A DNA stretch of 64,000 bases from Nitrobacter sp. NHB1 (GTDB lineage Bacteria; Pseudomonadota; Alphaproteobacteria; Rhizobiales; Xanthobacteraceae), in the NCBI RefSeq assembly GCF_036964665.1, contig NZ_JBAMDA010000001.1:1364001-1428000 (forward strand), read 5' to 3'. A program made the position numbers and the translations under genes. Below the pieces are notes generated by a model, which did not search any database, was not told the origin of the DNA, and saw nothing but the letters and a program-made list of their open reading frames with translations. This document shows positions 42,627 through 52,138 of this stretch, piece by piece. Position 1 is the first letter of the stretch. Each line of letters begins with the position of its first letter.

Positions 42627-42739
42627 GAATCGTTGACTCTCGACAGCCTCGAAAAAGTGGATTCAAATCGCTGCGATTCGGAAAGACCGGGGCGTCCTTC
42701 CGATCGCGTGTACGGAAAATTCTCGCGGGGGTCCAAGGC

Positions 42740-45067
42740 ATGGCGCGCGCTCAGGCGGCGAACGCGTGCGCTCAATCCGATTCGATCAAGGGATTGGCGC
42801 AATCGATCGCAAAACCAGCCTACCACAGGCTGCTGATCGCCGAGCCCGTGCTTCGCCGCGCCGTCCCCGCCCTGATAATCGCTTTCCTGGTTACGATATG
42901 TGTCGGCGCCCTGGTGCAGGTCATCGACCAGACCCGGCAAAAACAGGCGATGACGAAACACGATCTGCTGGCGCTCGCCGATCTGCTGGCCGAACGTCTT
43001 GAGCATGTCGGCGTGATCCATCAGGACCGCCCCGCCTCCATCGAACGCCTCCAGAACCTGCTGCCAAGCCTCATTCCATCCTGGGGCATCGCCGCCGGCC
43101 GCCATGTCATCGTCACCGGCGCCGATCAGCGCGTTCTCGCGCGGATGCCGATCGATGCTTCGCCTGGCGAGAGCAACCGGATTCTCGAACTCATCAGCAC
43201 CGCGCAATCGCCGGCCTTGCGTGGCACGTCGCCCGCGAGCGTCACCGACGTCATCCTGCTCGACGGCAGCAGCGCGCTCGCGACCCAGCGCGTCGTCAGA
43301 TCATTGTTGGGCCATGTCACCGTTATCCAGGACAAAACCGATTCAGTGTGGCGGCCGGATACTGCGCTGTCGATCACGCTATCGGCCACCACCGGATTCG
43401 TGGTTCTGATCCTGGGCTTTGCATTTCACTGGCAATCCACCCGCGCGCGCGAGGGCGATCTCATCAATGATGCGGTCCGCGGTCGCATCGATACCGCGCT
43501 CAACCGCGGCCGATGCGGCCTCTGGGACTGGGATCTGTCGCGCGGGCGGATATTCTGGTCGCAATCGATGTTCACCATGCTCGGGCTGGAAAGCCGCAGC
43601 GACCTGCTCACCTTCGGAGAGGTCAACGCGCTGGTCAATTCCGAGGACATCGACCTGTTCGAAATCGCGGATCAGCTTATCTCGGGGAGAATCCACCACA
43701 TCGACCAGAGTTTCCGGATGCGGCACAGCGGCGGACACTGGATCTGGTTGCGCGTCCGTTGCGAACTCAATCAGAATGCGGGCGGCGGCACCGCTCATCT
43801 GATCGGGATCGCCGTCGACATCACCGAACAAAAGAGCCTCGCCGAGAAAACCGTCGAAGCCGATCTGCGGCTGCGGGACGCGATCGAAACCATCCCAGAG
43901 GCTTTTGTGCTTTGGGATGCCGACGATCGTCTGGTCCTTTGCAACTCTCACTTCCAGCGCCTGCACAAGCTGCCCGAGAGCGCGGTCGCGGCCGGCACCT
44001 CCTACGAGACCGTGATCGAGGTCGGCCGCATGCACGAAATCAGCGCACGGCCACCCGAAGCCGGTACAACCGCTCCAGGCGCGCGGACCTTCGAAGCGCA
44101 GCTCGATAACGGAAGCTGGCTTAACATCAGCGAACGCCGCACCAAGGACGGAGGTTATGTGTCGGTCGGAACCGACATCACCCGGATCAAGGAGCACGAG
44201 CAAAAGCTCGTCGACAACGATCTCCGGCTGCGGGCGACCGTCATCGATCTGAAACGGACGCAGGCGACGCTCGAACAACAGGCGATCGAGCTTGCGGACC
44301 TTGCGCAGAAATACGCGAAGGAAAAGGATCGCGCCGAGGACGCCAATCGGGCGAAATCAAAATTTCTCGCCAACATGAGCCACGAACTGCGAACGCCGCT
44401 CAATGCCATCATCGGATTCTCCGAGATCATGAGCAACGGCATGTTCGGAACCCTCGGCTCGGAGAAATACAGCGAATATTGCCACGACATCCTGACCAGC
44501 GGCCAGTATCTGCTCGAAGTCATCAACGACATCCTGGATATGTCCAAGATCGAAGCCGGCCGCATGAAGCTCGACATGGAGCCGCTCGATCTCTCCAGGA
44601 TGCTGGCGGAATCGCTGCGGGTCGTCACAGGTCGCACCAGCGACAAGAAGCTGACCTTCGACGTCAGGATCGACGATGACATTTCCATCATTGCCGACCA
44701 TCGCTCGGTCCAGCAGATCACCGTCAATCTGCTGTCCAATGCGGTGAAGTTCACGCCCGACGGCGGGCGAGTCATAGCGCGAAGCCAGGTGTTTGCGAAT
44801 TCCATCGCCCTGACGATTGCCGACACCGGCATCGGCATCGCGCCACATTCGCTGAGAAAGCTGGGCAAGCCGTTCGAACAGGTCGAAAGCCAGTTGACCA
44901 AAACCTACGCGGGATCGGGACTTGGGCTGGCGATCGCCAAGTCGCTGGTCAACCTGCACGGCGGGTCGATGCGGCTTCGCTCAAAGCCCGGAACCGGGAC
45001 CGTCGTCCGCGTCACCCTGCCCCGTCACGGCCGCCTGGACAATCCGGCAGCGAGTGTTGCCGCGTAA
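42740..45067 (+). CDS. PleC-like PAS sensor histidine kinase
   Basis: This membrane kinase of 775 aa has a helix near 43-65, an extracytoplasmic region, and a second helix near 212-232. Two PAS domains follow (about 258-372 and 385-505), then a coiled linker and the HisKA/HATPase core. H548 lies in NMSHELRTPLNAIIGFSEIM, the N box in NLLSNAVKFTPDGG, and G boxes in ADTGIGIA and GSGLGLAIAKS. The architecture and core resemble PleC, the DivK phosphatase/kinase. Convergent glnE follows. The first ATG lacks a clear ribosome site, so the start may lie slightly downstream. Confidence 0.8.
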   Translation: MARAQAANACAQSDSIKGLAQSIAKPAYHRLLIAEPVLRRAVPALIIAFLVTICVGALVQVIDQTRQKQAMTKHDLLALADLLAERLEHVGVIHQDRPASIERLQNLLPSLIPSWGIAAGRHVIVTGADQRVLARMPIDASPGESNRILELISTAQSPALRGTSPASVTDVILLDGSSALATQRVVRSLLGHVTVIQDKTDSVWRPDTALSITLSATTGFVVLILGFAFHWQSTRAREGDLINDAVRGRIDTALNRGRCGLWDWDLSRGRIFWSQSMFTMLGLESRSDLLTFGEVNALVNSEDIDLFEIADQLISGRIHHIDQSFRMRHSGGHWIWLRVRCELNQNAGGGTAHLIGIAVDITEQKSLAEKTVEADLRLRDAIETIPEAFVLWDADDRLVLCNSHFQRLHKLPESAVAAGTSYETVIEVGRMHEISARPPEAGTTAPGARTFEAQLDNGSWLNISERRTKDGGYVSVGTDITRIKEHEQKLVDNDLRLRATVIDLKRTQATLEQQAIELADLAQKYAKEKDRAEDANRAKSKFLANMSHELRTPLNAIIGFSEIMSNGMFGTLGSEKYSEYCHDILTSGQYLLEVINDILDMSKIEAGRMKLDMEPLDLSRMLAESLRVVTGRTSDKKLTFDVRIDDDISIIADHRSVQQITVNLLSNAVKFTPDGGRVIARSQVFANSIALTIADTGIGIAPHSLRKLGKPFEQVESQLTKTYAGSGLGLAIAKSLVNLHGGSMRLRSKPGTGTVVRVTLPRHGRLDNPAASVAA

Positions 45068-45094
45068 AGCAAGATGCGCTCAGAGTTGAGCCGG

Positions 45095-45187
45095 CGTCAT
45101 TGCGAGGAGGCATAGCCGACGAAGCAATCCAGCTCTTTCTTTTGTGCTTTGTGGCGTCTGGATTGCTTCGCTTCGCTCGCAATGACG
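45095..45187. repeat. palindromic repeat family C
   Basis: The left arm begins CGTCATTGCGAGG and includes GACGAAGCAATCCAG. The right arm is CTGGATTGCTTCGCTTCGCT followed by CGCAATGACG. This long inverted repeat lies between the convergent kinase and glnE genes. It may serve as a transcription terminator for both. Its form is common in Bradyrhizobiaceae genomes. Confidence 0.75.
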
Positions 45188-45208
45188 ATAGATCGACCCA
45201 ACCTGGCT

Positions 45209-48172
45209 TCAGGACCGGCCTTCCATCAGCCTGAGAAATACGCCGCGCACATCTTCCTGGGTATCGCGGACGCGCGCCTCGAGCGCCGAAAAGTCCGGGG
45301 CGTCCCCCGCCCGCGCCATCACCGGCAGCAGATCGTCGCCCGCCGTTTCCGGCTTGAACTTGTCGCTGACGCAGAGCCGCAGGATCTGGGTCAGGTCGTG
45401 ATAGAGCCGTGCCGCGGACCGCAGAACTTCCCCATCCGGCAACGACAGGACACCCAGTCGCTGCGCGTTATCGAGCGCCTGCTGGGTATTGACGCTGAGA
45501 ATGTCCGGCTTGTCCGCCGCGTGGACGAGTTGAAGATACTGCGCGATGAAATCAATATCGACCATGCCGCCGGCGGCGTGTTTCAGATCCCAGATGTCCT
45601 GCTCGCCTTTTTCCAGCGCGATCGCGCGGCGCATTTCCGCGACATCGCTGGCGATGAGGCCGGCATCGCGCCGCCGCGTCAGAACGTTGCGGATGACGCG
45701 CTCGATCCGGGCGCGAAACTCCGGCGACGACGAGATCACCCGCGCGCGCGTGAGCGCCATGTGCTCCCAGGTCCATGCCTCATGATCCTGATAGTCGGCG
45801 AAAGAGTCGATATGCGAGGCGACGGGGCCGGCGCGTCCGGAAGGCCGCAGCCGCATATCGACCTCGTAGAGAACGCCGTAGTTGGTCCGCGTGGTGAATG
45901 CGCTGATGAGGCGCTGGGTGAAGCGCGCAAAGTATTGCGTGCCCTGCAACGGCCGTGCTCCGTCGGAGTCCGGATGCTCGGAATCGAAATCATATAGCAG
46001 GATCAGATCGAGATCGGACGATGCGGTCATCTCGCGGCTGCCGAGCTTGCCCATCGCAAGGATCGCGGTCTCCTGCCCCGCGATCCGGCCGTACTGGTCG
46101 GCGAACTGATCCTTCACCAAACCATGCACGGTATCGACGATACCCTCGGCCACGTCGGCGAACACAAGCCCCGCCTGCCGCGCCGACACGGTGCCGGACA
46201 GGATGCGCGTCCCGATCAGGAACAGACTTTCCTGGCCGAACAGCCGAAGCCGGTCGAGAAATTCCTCATAGGAATTCGCTTCCTCGAGCGTTGCCGCCAG
46301 CCGCGCCGACAATTCCTGCCGGTCCGGCATGGCGCCGAAGAATCGTGGATCGATCAGCCCGTCCATGATCTGCGGCCGGCGCGCCAGCATGTCGGCGAGC
46401 CGGGGTGCCGCACCGAGCACGAGCGCGACCAGCGCGACCAGATCCCTGTTCTGGCTGAGCAGCGAGATCAGCCGGCCGCCGCGCTGCAGCGCTTGCAGAA
46501 AGCGATCAAACGCCGTCACTGCGCTATCCGGCTCCTCGGCACGCGCCAGACCGTCGATCAGCGCCGGCACGAACGCCTCGAATGCGGTGCGTATCGCCTC
46601 GACCTTGAGGGCTCGATATCCGCCGGCTATCCAATGCTGGATGGTGGCGGCGACCATTCGCGGCTGCTTGAAGCCGAGCTTCACCAGATGATCGAGAACC
46701 CGCACGTCATCGGGTCCGGCACTATAATCCACCGCCGGCAGGTTAGCGGTGCCGGCCGGGTCGCCCTCGAACAGCCGGCTGTAGTGCCCCTGCACGCAAT
46801 CCAGATGCATTAGCAATTCAGCGGCAAAACTCGCCCGATCGTCGAACCCGAGGAAGCGCGCGAACCGTTCCACCGCCTCGGCGTCGGCAGGCAGAACATG
46901 GCTCTGCTCGTCGGCGACCATCTGGATGCGGTGCTCGACCTTTCGCAGAAACAGATATGCCGCGGTCAGTTCGTCGCGCGCCTGATGCGTGATCCAGTTG
47001 CTTAAGGCGAGAATATTCAGCGCGTCCAGCGTCGGCCGCACCCGCAATTCGGGATGCCGTCCGCCGGCGATCAACTGCTGGGTCTGTGCGAAGAACTCGA
47101 TCTCGCGGATACCGCCGCGTCCGATCTTGACGTTGTGGCCTTCGACCGCGATCTCGCTTTGTCCGCGAAAGGTCTGCATCTGCCGCTTCATGTCGTGAAC
47201 GTCGGCAAGGGCGGCGAAATCGAGATGCTTGCGCCAGACGAAGGGCGAAATCTCCGCGATCATGGTCTCGCCTGCCGTCCGGTCGCCGGCGCAGGGCCGC
47301 GCCTTGATCATGGCGGCGCGTTCCCAGGTCCGCCCTTCCCGCTCGTAATAGTCGAGCGCAGCGGCGGTCGAAACGGCGACCTGCGTCGACGCGGGATCCG
47401 GCCGCAAGCGCAGATCGACCCGAAAGACGTAACCGTCGCCGGTCCTTTGTTGCAGCATGCGCGCAAGACCTTGCGTGAGGCGCACGAAGAACGGCTGCGG
47501 CTCGATCCCGGGCGCGAGCGAAGGCGCCGCGAGATCGAAGAACACGATCAGGTCGATGTCGCTGGAATAGTTGAGTTCGCCCGCGCCCATCTTGCCCATC
47601 GCGAGCACGACGAGGCCGCTGCCATCCTCGGGCCGGTCGATGTCGGGAGGTTGCAAGCGACCACGCCCCGTCTCTTGCCGCAACAGGAATCGCAACGCAC
47701 TCCGGACCGCGGCGACGGCAATGTCGGTCAACCCCGCCGTGATCTGCATCACCGGCCACACCTCGCCGATGTCGCACAACGCGATCAAGAGCGCTGCCTC
47801 TGCCTTGGCGGCGCGCAGTCGCCGCATGGCCTCGGCTTCATCGCCGGCCTCCGCCGCTTCCGACATCTCCGCGATCAGCCGCGCGAGACGACCCTCTGGC
47901 TCGCCGCGAAACAGGCGCAGCGTCCGATCGGGATCGGCACGCATCAGGTCGAAGAGATAGGGAGACGACTCCGCGATACCGAGCAGGATGGTCCGAACCG
48001 GCGGAAACCCGGCGATCAGAGTCCCGATCGCGCCGGACTGCTCCGGCGTCAGGTCGGACAACCAATCGTTGAGACGGTGTTCGGATTCAGCGGGCGCGAA
48101 CACCTTTGGTCCGTCCGCAAGCCTCGCCGCCAGACTGGCCCGGTCCGCGTCGCCCTTCGCGGATGAAATCAT
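45209..48172 (-). CDS. glnE: bifunctional glutamine synthetase adenylyltransferase/deadenylase
   Basis: This protein of 987 aa adds or removes AMP on a tyrosine of glutamine synthetase under control of PII, coupling nitrogen status to ammonia assimilation. Two nucleotidyltransferase domains are visible: SSDIDLIVFFD near residue 200 (deadenylylation half) and SSDLDLILLYDFD near 720 (adenylylation half), each with its metal aspartates. The length is typical of the family. Its start overlaps the stop of the upstream sensor-kinase gene by 4 bp (ATGA), a coupling often seen in this bacterial group. Confidence 0.95.
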   Translation of the reverse strand: MISSAKGDADRASLAARLADGPKVFAPAESEHRLNDWLSDLTPEQSGAIGTLIAGFPPVRTILLGIAESSPYLFDLMRADPDRTLRLFRGEPEGRLARLIAEMSEAAEAGDEAEAMRRLRAAKAEAALLIALCDIGEVWPVMQITAGLTDIAVAAVRSALRFLLRQETGRGRLQPPDIDRPEDGSGLVVLAMGKMGAGELNYSSDIDLIVFFDLAAPSLAPGIEPQPFFVRLTQGLARMLQQRTGDGYVFRVDLRLRPDPASTQVAVSTAAALDYYEREGRTWERAAMIKARPCAGDRTAGETMIAEISPFVWRKHLDFAALADVHDMKRQMQTFRGQSEIAVEGHNVKIGRGGIREIEFFAQTQQLIAGGRHPELRVRPTLDALNILALSNWITHQARDELTAAYLFLRKVEHRIQMVADEQSHVLPADAEAVERFARFLGFDDRASFAAELLMHLDCVQGHYSRLFEGDPAGTANLPAVDYSAGPDDVRVLDHLVKLGFKQPRMVAATIQHWIAGGYRALKVEAIRTAFEAFVPALIDGLARAEEPDSAVTAFDRFLQALQRGGRLISLLSQNRDLVALVALVLGAAPRLADMLARRPQIMDGLIDPRFFGAMPDRQELSARLAATLEEANSYEEFLDRLRLFGQESLFLIGTRILSGTVSARQAGLVFADVAEGIVDTVHGLVKDQFADQYGRIAGQETAILAMGKLGSREMTASSDLDLILLYDFDSEHPDSDGARPLQGTQYFARFTQRLISAFTTRTNYGVLYEVDMRLRPSGRAGPVASHIDSFADYQDHEAWTWEHMALTRARVISSSPEFRARIERVIRNVLTRRRDAGLIASDVAEMRRAIALEKGEQDIWDLKHAAGGMVDIDFIAQYLQLVHAADKPDILSVNTQQALDNAQRLGVLSLPDGEVLRSAARLYHDLTQILRLCVSDKFKPETAGDDLLPVMARAGDAPDFSALEARVRDTQEDVRGVFLRLMEGRS

Positions 48173-49632
48173 GCACCAATCTGTTGCACGTCCGGCGTCG
48201 GCGCCGCAAGCCCCTCGCCGCTTCGCGCGGGTATCGACAGCGTCGCACGCAAGCCCGGACGCGCATCGTCGAGCGTAAGGCCGCCGCCGTGCAGCGTGGC
48301 CACCGCCGACGCGAGGCTCAGGCCAAGCCCGGATCCCGCCAGGGTGCGGCTGGTCTCGAGCCGCACGAACCGCTCGACGGCATGCTTGCGGTCGGCTTCG
48401 GGTATCCCGCAGCCATGATCGGTTACGGCGAGAACGATGCGGTCGCCATCGCGGCCGGCTTCGATCAGGATCGCGCCGTCGGCAGCGGCTGCATCCGCAC
48501 CGAGCGGCTGCGCGGCCGGCTGCTGCGGCTGGCCGTACTTGATGGCGTTTTCGACGAGGTTGGCGAGCGCCTGACTTATCAGTTCGCGATTGCCGTGCAG
48601 CGGCGCCGGCTCGGTCTGAACCCGGAGCGTCAGCCCGTTATCTTCGGCCAGCGGCTCGTAGAATTCGTGAATGCTTTGCGCGACGTCCGCGGCGTCGAAA
48701 TCCGCCATGTTGTCGCGCGCCTGTCCTGATTCCGCCCGCGCGATCATTAAAAGCGCGTTGAAAGTGCGGATCAGGCCGTCGGACTCCTCGATGGTCTGTT
48801 CCAATGCGGCGCGATAGTCGCTTTCATTGCCGGACTTGGCGAGCGCTTGCTCGGCGCGATTACGCAGCCGCGTCAGCGGCGTCTTCAGATCGTGAGCGAT
48901 GTTGTCGGAGACTTCCTTCAGCCCGTTCATCAGCGCTTCGATGCGCTCGAGCATCGCATTGAGATTTCCGGCCAGCCGGTCGAGTTCGTCGCCGCTGCGT
49001 CCGACCGGAAGCCGGCCGCTCAGGTCGCCCGCCATGATGCGCTGCGTGGTCCCGGTCATCGCGTCGATCCGGTGCAGCACGCGCCGCGCCACGAAGATGC
49101 CGCCGCCAAGACCAAGGACCACGACGATCAGCAGCGACCACTGCGCGGCGGAAGCGACCACGCCGACAATACGATGACGTTCTTCCAAATCGCGGCCGAT
49201 CAGCAACCGGAAACCGTTCGACAGCTCGGTCACGCGCACCAGCGCGTGGTGATGGGCCTGGTCCTGCTCGTCGAGCCGGCGGTAGACGGTCTCGGTCCAG
49301 TCGGTGGTCTCCATCACACCGGGCTGAAGCGAACCGATATTGCCCGCGACGGCCAATCCGGCCGGCGTCGTCACCAGATAAAGATTGGAGCCGGGCCGCA
49401 GCGCGCGATTTTCGATGGCGCGGACCAGGCCGCGCAAGCCGCGGCGGTTGAAGACCCCCGTGAGCAGGCCGATTTCCTCGCTCACTGTCGCCGCGATCTG
49501 GTCGGTGATCAGGCGGCGGGTATTCCAGGCGAAATATCCAAGGAGAGAGGCCGCAAACAGCGCGAACAGCAACAGATAGACCAGCGTCAGCCGAAACGCC
49601 GTAGTGCGGAACAGCTTACCGAGCGCCGTCAC
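48169..49632 (-). CDS. HAMP-domain sensor histidine kinase (partner of the regulator at 52139)
   Basis: This inner-membrane kinase of 487 aa has helices near 13-32 and 165-185 flanking a periplasmic sensor of about 130 residues, then a HAMP domain (to about 235). H247 is in NIAHDLKTPLTRLRNR, the N box in NLVENAIKYG, and G boxes in TDHGCGIPE and GSGLGLSLASA. It starts with GTG at 49632 and a palindromic repeat begins 13 bp upstream. The OmpR-type regulator expected next to it lies 2.5 kb away beyond a NarK-bearing segment. The stimulus is unknown; proximity to degP suggests envelope stress. Confidence 0.87.
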   Translation of the reverse strand: MTALGKLFRTTAFRLTLVYLLLFALFAASLLGYFAWNTRRLITDQIAATVSEEIGLLTGVFNRRGLRGLVRAIENRALRPGSNLYLVTTPAGLAVAGNIGSLQPGVMETTDWTETVYRRLDEQDQAHHHALVRVTELSNGFRLLIGRDLEERHRIVGVVASAAQWSLLIVVVLGLGGGIFVARRVLHRIDAMTGTTQRIMAGDLSGRLPVGRSGDELDRLAGNLNAMLERIEALMNGLKEVSDNIAHDLKTPLTRLRNRAEQALAKSGNESDYRAALEQTIEESDGLIRTFNALLMIARAESGQARDNMADFDAADVAQSIHEFYEPLAEDNGLTLRVQTEPAPLHGNRELISQALANLVENAIKYGQPQQPAAQPLGADAAAADGAILIEAGRDGDRIVLAVTDHGCGIPEADRKHAVERFVRLETSRTLAGSGLGLSLASAVATLHGGGLTLDDARPGLRATLSIPARSGEGLAAPTPDVQQIGA

Positions 49633-49644
49633 GGGTCATCACTC

Positions 49645-49745
49645 TAGAGCCTTTTCGCTTCTGATAGAATCAGAAGCGGGCTCTATGATTTTGATTTGAC
49701 GCGTTTTCTTCACGCGAACCGGTACCCACTTCGCTCGAAAACGCG
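49645..49745. repeat. palindromic repeat family D, copy 1
   Basis: The element begins TAGAGCC and contains TTCTGAT-AGA-ATCAGAA, then GACGCGTTTTCTTCACGCG and CTTCGCTCGAAAACGC. A 48-bp block (49681-49728) is identical to 51973-52020 in the same orientation. Degenerate relatives are at 49863-49967 and 54903-55017. Confidence 0.85.
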
Positions 49746-49862
49746 ATAAGACCATTGAAAACACTGCCATCCGCCAGTTATTCAGAAGTCTAACAGACCA
49801 GATGAGCGGCCAATAGGCCAGTTTCATGAGGGGTTTGTAATGAACGCCAAGTCATGAGCCTT

Positions 49863-49967
49863 TAGAGCGCTTACCGTCCTGATGGAATCAGAACGGGCGC
49901 TCCAAGCTATCGAGTGGTCGCATTTCCTTTACGGTGAACCGGTGTCCACTTCACCGGGAAATGCTCC
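49863..49967. repeat. palindromic repeat family D, divergent copy
   Basis: It has the same plan as copy 1: TAGAGCG, CTGATGGAATCAG, then GAACCGGTGTCCACTTC. The sequence has diverged, for example TCCTTTACGGTGAACC where copy 1 has a TTCTTCACGCG core. Confidence 0.65.
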
Positions 49968-50186
49968 AGCCGACGCGATGCCTGCGAGATCGGCTTGGCC
50001 GGATGGAACGGTGCGACCGAATAACCTGGAAACGACAAAAAGCTCGCCATCGTAAAGGCACCCGGGCTTACTGAAGGTTTACGTTCAACCTCGGCGCGGG
50101 CATACGCCGATTCTCACAAATCCTCCTCCGGCCGCGCAATGTTGGCCATCGTGATTATGTTATTTCTTTCGACGGCTGCGAAGGGA

Positions 50187-50402
50187 ATGGCGACAATGGA
50201 ACCGATAACGCCGCAAGACTTATACGATGCGCTGCGGGAGGCGGCCGCAGACCTGGACGCATACGGCAGCACCTTGGGGAAGGACGGAATTGTCGCGCTC
50301 GACGGCCGCTTCGACCTCGTGGCGATGGCAGACTATCTTAACGGGACCATCAAAAACGGGACCGCCAAAGCAGACACTGAAAGTAATACCAAAACGCCAT
50401 AG
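50187..50402 (+). CDS. small hypothetical protein
   Basis: This acidic protein of 71 aa begins MATMEPITPQDLYDALREAA. It has a predicted helix at the N-terminus and a DGRFDLVAMADYLNG segment. No family was recognised. The ATG at 50187 (or 50196) follows GAAGGGA. An upstream in-frame ATG at 50139 would add a hydrophobic MLAIVIMLFLSTA leader resembling a signal peptide, but without a ribosome site. It lies convergent to the NarK-like gene within the repeat-bordered segment. It may be a real small gene; no function is proposed. Confidence 0.5.
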   Translation: MATMEPITPQDLYDALREAAADLDAYGSTLGKDGIVALDGRFDLVAMADYLNGTIKNGTAKADTESNTKTP

Positions 50403-50485
50403 TTGGACGATGCCCCTCTTCCTCCGCAGGACCGTCATTGCGGCTGCTATGCGCAGCAGATCGGAGGCCGTCCAAATGGACGGCT

Positions 50486-51736
50486 TCAATGTGCGGGAGC
50501 AGCCGCAATCGCTCCATGGACCAGTTTGGCATTCCTGAAGCCGACTCGCGAAAACGAGACGTAGAACGCAGCGATGTTCATGAGCGCCCAGACGACAAAG
50601 CCCAGGGTGTAGCCACCGAGCAGAAAGTTGCCGGCGGCCAGCACGGATGTCATGGTGAAGCCGCAGGCCGCGCCGGCGGCCTTGGCCAGTCCGCTGACCG
50701 CGCCGACGTGCACGAAGTACATCGGGATCAGTTTGATGACCGCCGCCGCGGCGGCGCCGGACAGCAACGCAAGCCCATAAATGGCGACCAGTTCGAGGTT
50801 CAGTGAAATCTGCAAGGCCAGGAGCACTGCCAGCGCGGACATCAACCCGAACATCCAGCTCAGAATGCCCAGAACATCATAACGATCAGCGAGCCAGCCG
50901 CCCAGCGGCCGGGTGACGGCGACGCAGACGACCAGCAGCGGGGTGTAAAACGCGGATGCGCTGGTGGGCTCCACATGCCAGTGGTCGACCAGATAAGTCG
51001 GCATCGTCGACGCGAAGAAAACCAGCGTGCCGAAAGCTACCCAGTAAAGTGCAGGCACCAGCCATACGATGACGCCCGACCGGTATACGGCGAAGATCTC
51101 TTTCGTCGACGTGTTTTTGAGATTCGTGTTCGGCGCGTCGGATGTAAAAAACATGTAGACCGCCGCCATCAGCAGCGTGGGGATGGCGAAGATCGGAAAT
51201 ATCAGGCGCCACCCGTCCGGGTCACTCAGGTCCAGCACGCGGGTAATCAGGAAAGTAACCGCCATCATGCCGACGGTGATTCCAATGTTGCCTAAAGCAA
51301 AGAGGCCAAGGGCCGTCCCCTGCTTCGATTTGGGATACCAGGACGATACATGAGCGTTGCCGACCACGAAGGTCGCGCCTCCAAGTCCGAGCATCATTCC
51401 CAGAACCAGAAATGAGTAATAGCCCTCGGCGAAGCTCCCGAAAAGCAGGGCAACGGAGAGGCAAACAAGCAAAAGCGTGAAAACCGTCCGGCCGCCGAAC
51501 TTGTCCGTCCAGATGCCGAGCGGGATGCTGATGGCGGCCGCGAAAAGCGGCTCCATCGCAGCCAGAACAAGCACCTGGGTGCTCGTGAAATTGTACCATT
51601 CGATCAGAAAGGGGGCGAGCGCCGAAAACATGCCCCAAATCGCAAAACCGAGCGAAAACGCCACGGTCGATATAAACAAAACTCTCGTGTTGCCCTGCGG
51701 CTCGGCCGCATCAGCTCCGATAACCGGATTTTCCAC
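50486..51736 (-). CDS. NarK-family (NNP) nitrate/nitrite MFS transporter
   Basis: This major facilitator protein of 416 aa has about 12 helices. It carries the NNP signature in the fifth helix region, GLGGATFVVGNAHVSSWYPK followed by GTALGLFALGNIG, as in NarK/NasA. The predicted role is nitrate or nitrite movement across the inner membrane; direction and substrate are unresolved. The GTG at 51736 is preferred over the TTG at 51751 because GGGAG lies 8 nt upstream. It lies between a sensor kinase and its likely regulator and is bordered by direct repeats, so it appears to be an insertion. Confidence 0.82.
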   Translation of the reverse strand: MENPVIGADAAEPQGNTRVLFISTVAFSLGFAIWGMFSALAPFLIEWYNFTSTQVLVLAAMEPLFAAAISIPLGIWTDKFGGRTVFTLLLVCLSVALLFGSFAEGYYSFLVLGMMLGLGGATFVVGNAHVSSWYPKSKQGTALGLFALGNIGITVGMMAVTFLITRVLDLSDPDGWRLIFPIFAIPTLLMAAVYMFFTSDAPNTNLKNTSTKEIFAVYRSGVIVWLVPALYWVAFGTLVFFASTMPTYLVDHWHVEPTSASAFYTPLLVVCVAVTRPLGGWLADRYDVLGILSWMFGLMSALAVLLALQISLNLELVAIYGLALLSGAAAAAVIKLIPMYFVHVGAVSGLAKAAGAACGFTMTSVLAAGNFLLGGYTLGFVVWALMNIAAFYVSFSRVGFRNAKLVHGAIAAAPAH

Positions 51737-52138
51737 GACGACTGCTCCCAACTAATAGAGAATCGCGCTTGACCAATACATTACGCTTCGCTTCCGCCTA
51801 CGCATCGTAGCGGGCAAACAACGCTCCCCGACGATACTTCGTATGCGGTCCTTGGCAATCCACAATGTTAACTAGTTTACATAGTACCTTCTCGCGGCCT
51901 TCGCGTCTATCAATTTCCGAAAGGCCGATCTTCACGCCTGGAGCCTCCCTTCTGATGGAATCAGAAGGGAGGCTCTATGATTTTGATTTGACGCGTTTTC
52001 TTCACGCGAACCGGTACCCATCCTCGGGTCAAGCCCGAGGACCTGCTTCGCTCGAAAACGCTCTAGCTATTGCCGCCTGATCGCCATTCGGCATCGGTCA
52101 TGGCCTTTTCCGGTATGGACTTTTGAGCAGAATGATTT
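51737..52138. other. intergenic region upstream of the NarK-like gene
   Basis: This 402-bp region contains an AT-richer stretch around 51860-51890 (GTTAACTAGTTTAC) that may hold the NarK-like promoter, and the repeat at 51941-52066. No FNR/NnrR-type TTGAT-N4-ATCAA site was found. Confidence 0.45.
51941..52066. repeat. palindromic repeat family D, copy 2 with nested insert
   Basis: A 16-bp perfect stem (GAGCCTCCCTTCTGAT, 51941-51956, with 51960-51975) opens the element. Positions 51973-52020 are identical to 49681-49728. A 25-bp insert at 52021-52045 carrying the palindrome CCTCGGG-TCAAG-CCCGAGG interrupts the sequence that is continuous in copy 1. CTTCGCTCGAAAACGC then resumes. Confidence 0.85.

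Larger units (their letters stand above)
49633..50186. other. repeat-rich intergenic region
   Basis: This 550-bp stretch contains two palindromic repeats (49645-49745 and 49863-49967) and otherwise unassigned DNA. No gene was recognised between 49746 and 49862 or between 49968 and 50186. It forms the left side of the segment that separates the sensor kinase from its regulator. Confidence 0.5.

Noticed and set aside
51752-51940. FNR/NnrR-type site upstream of the NarK-like gene
   Set aside because: Only isolated half-site-like words such as TTGGTCAA occur; no TTGAT-N4-ATCAA dyad was found.
49645-52066. CRISPR-like or transposon ends
   Set aside because: The repeats are palindromic, few and irregularly spaced with genes between them; no cas gene, transposase or target-site duplication was seen.
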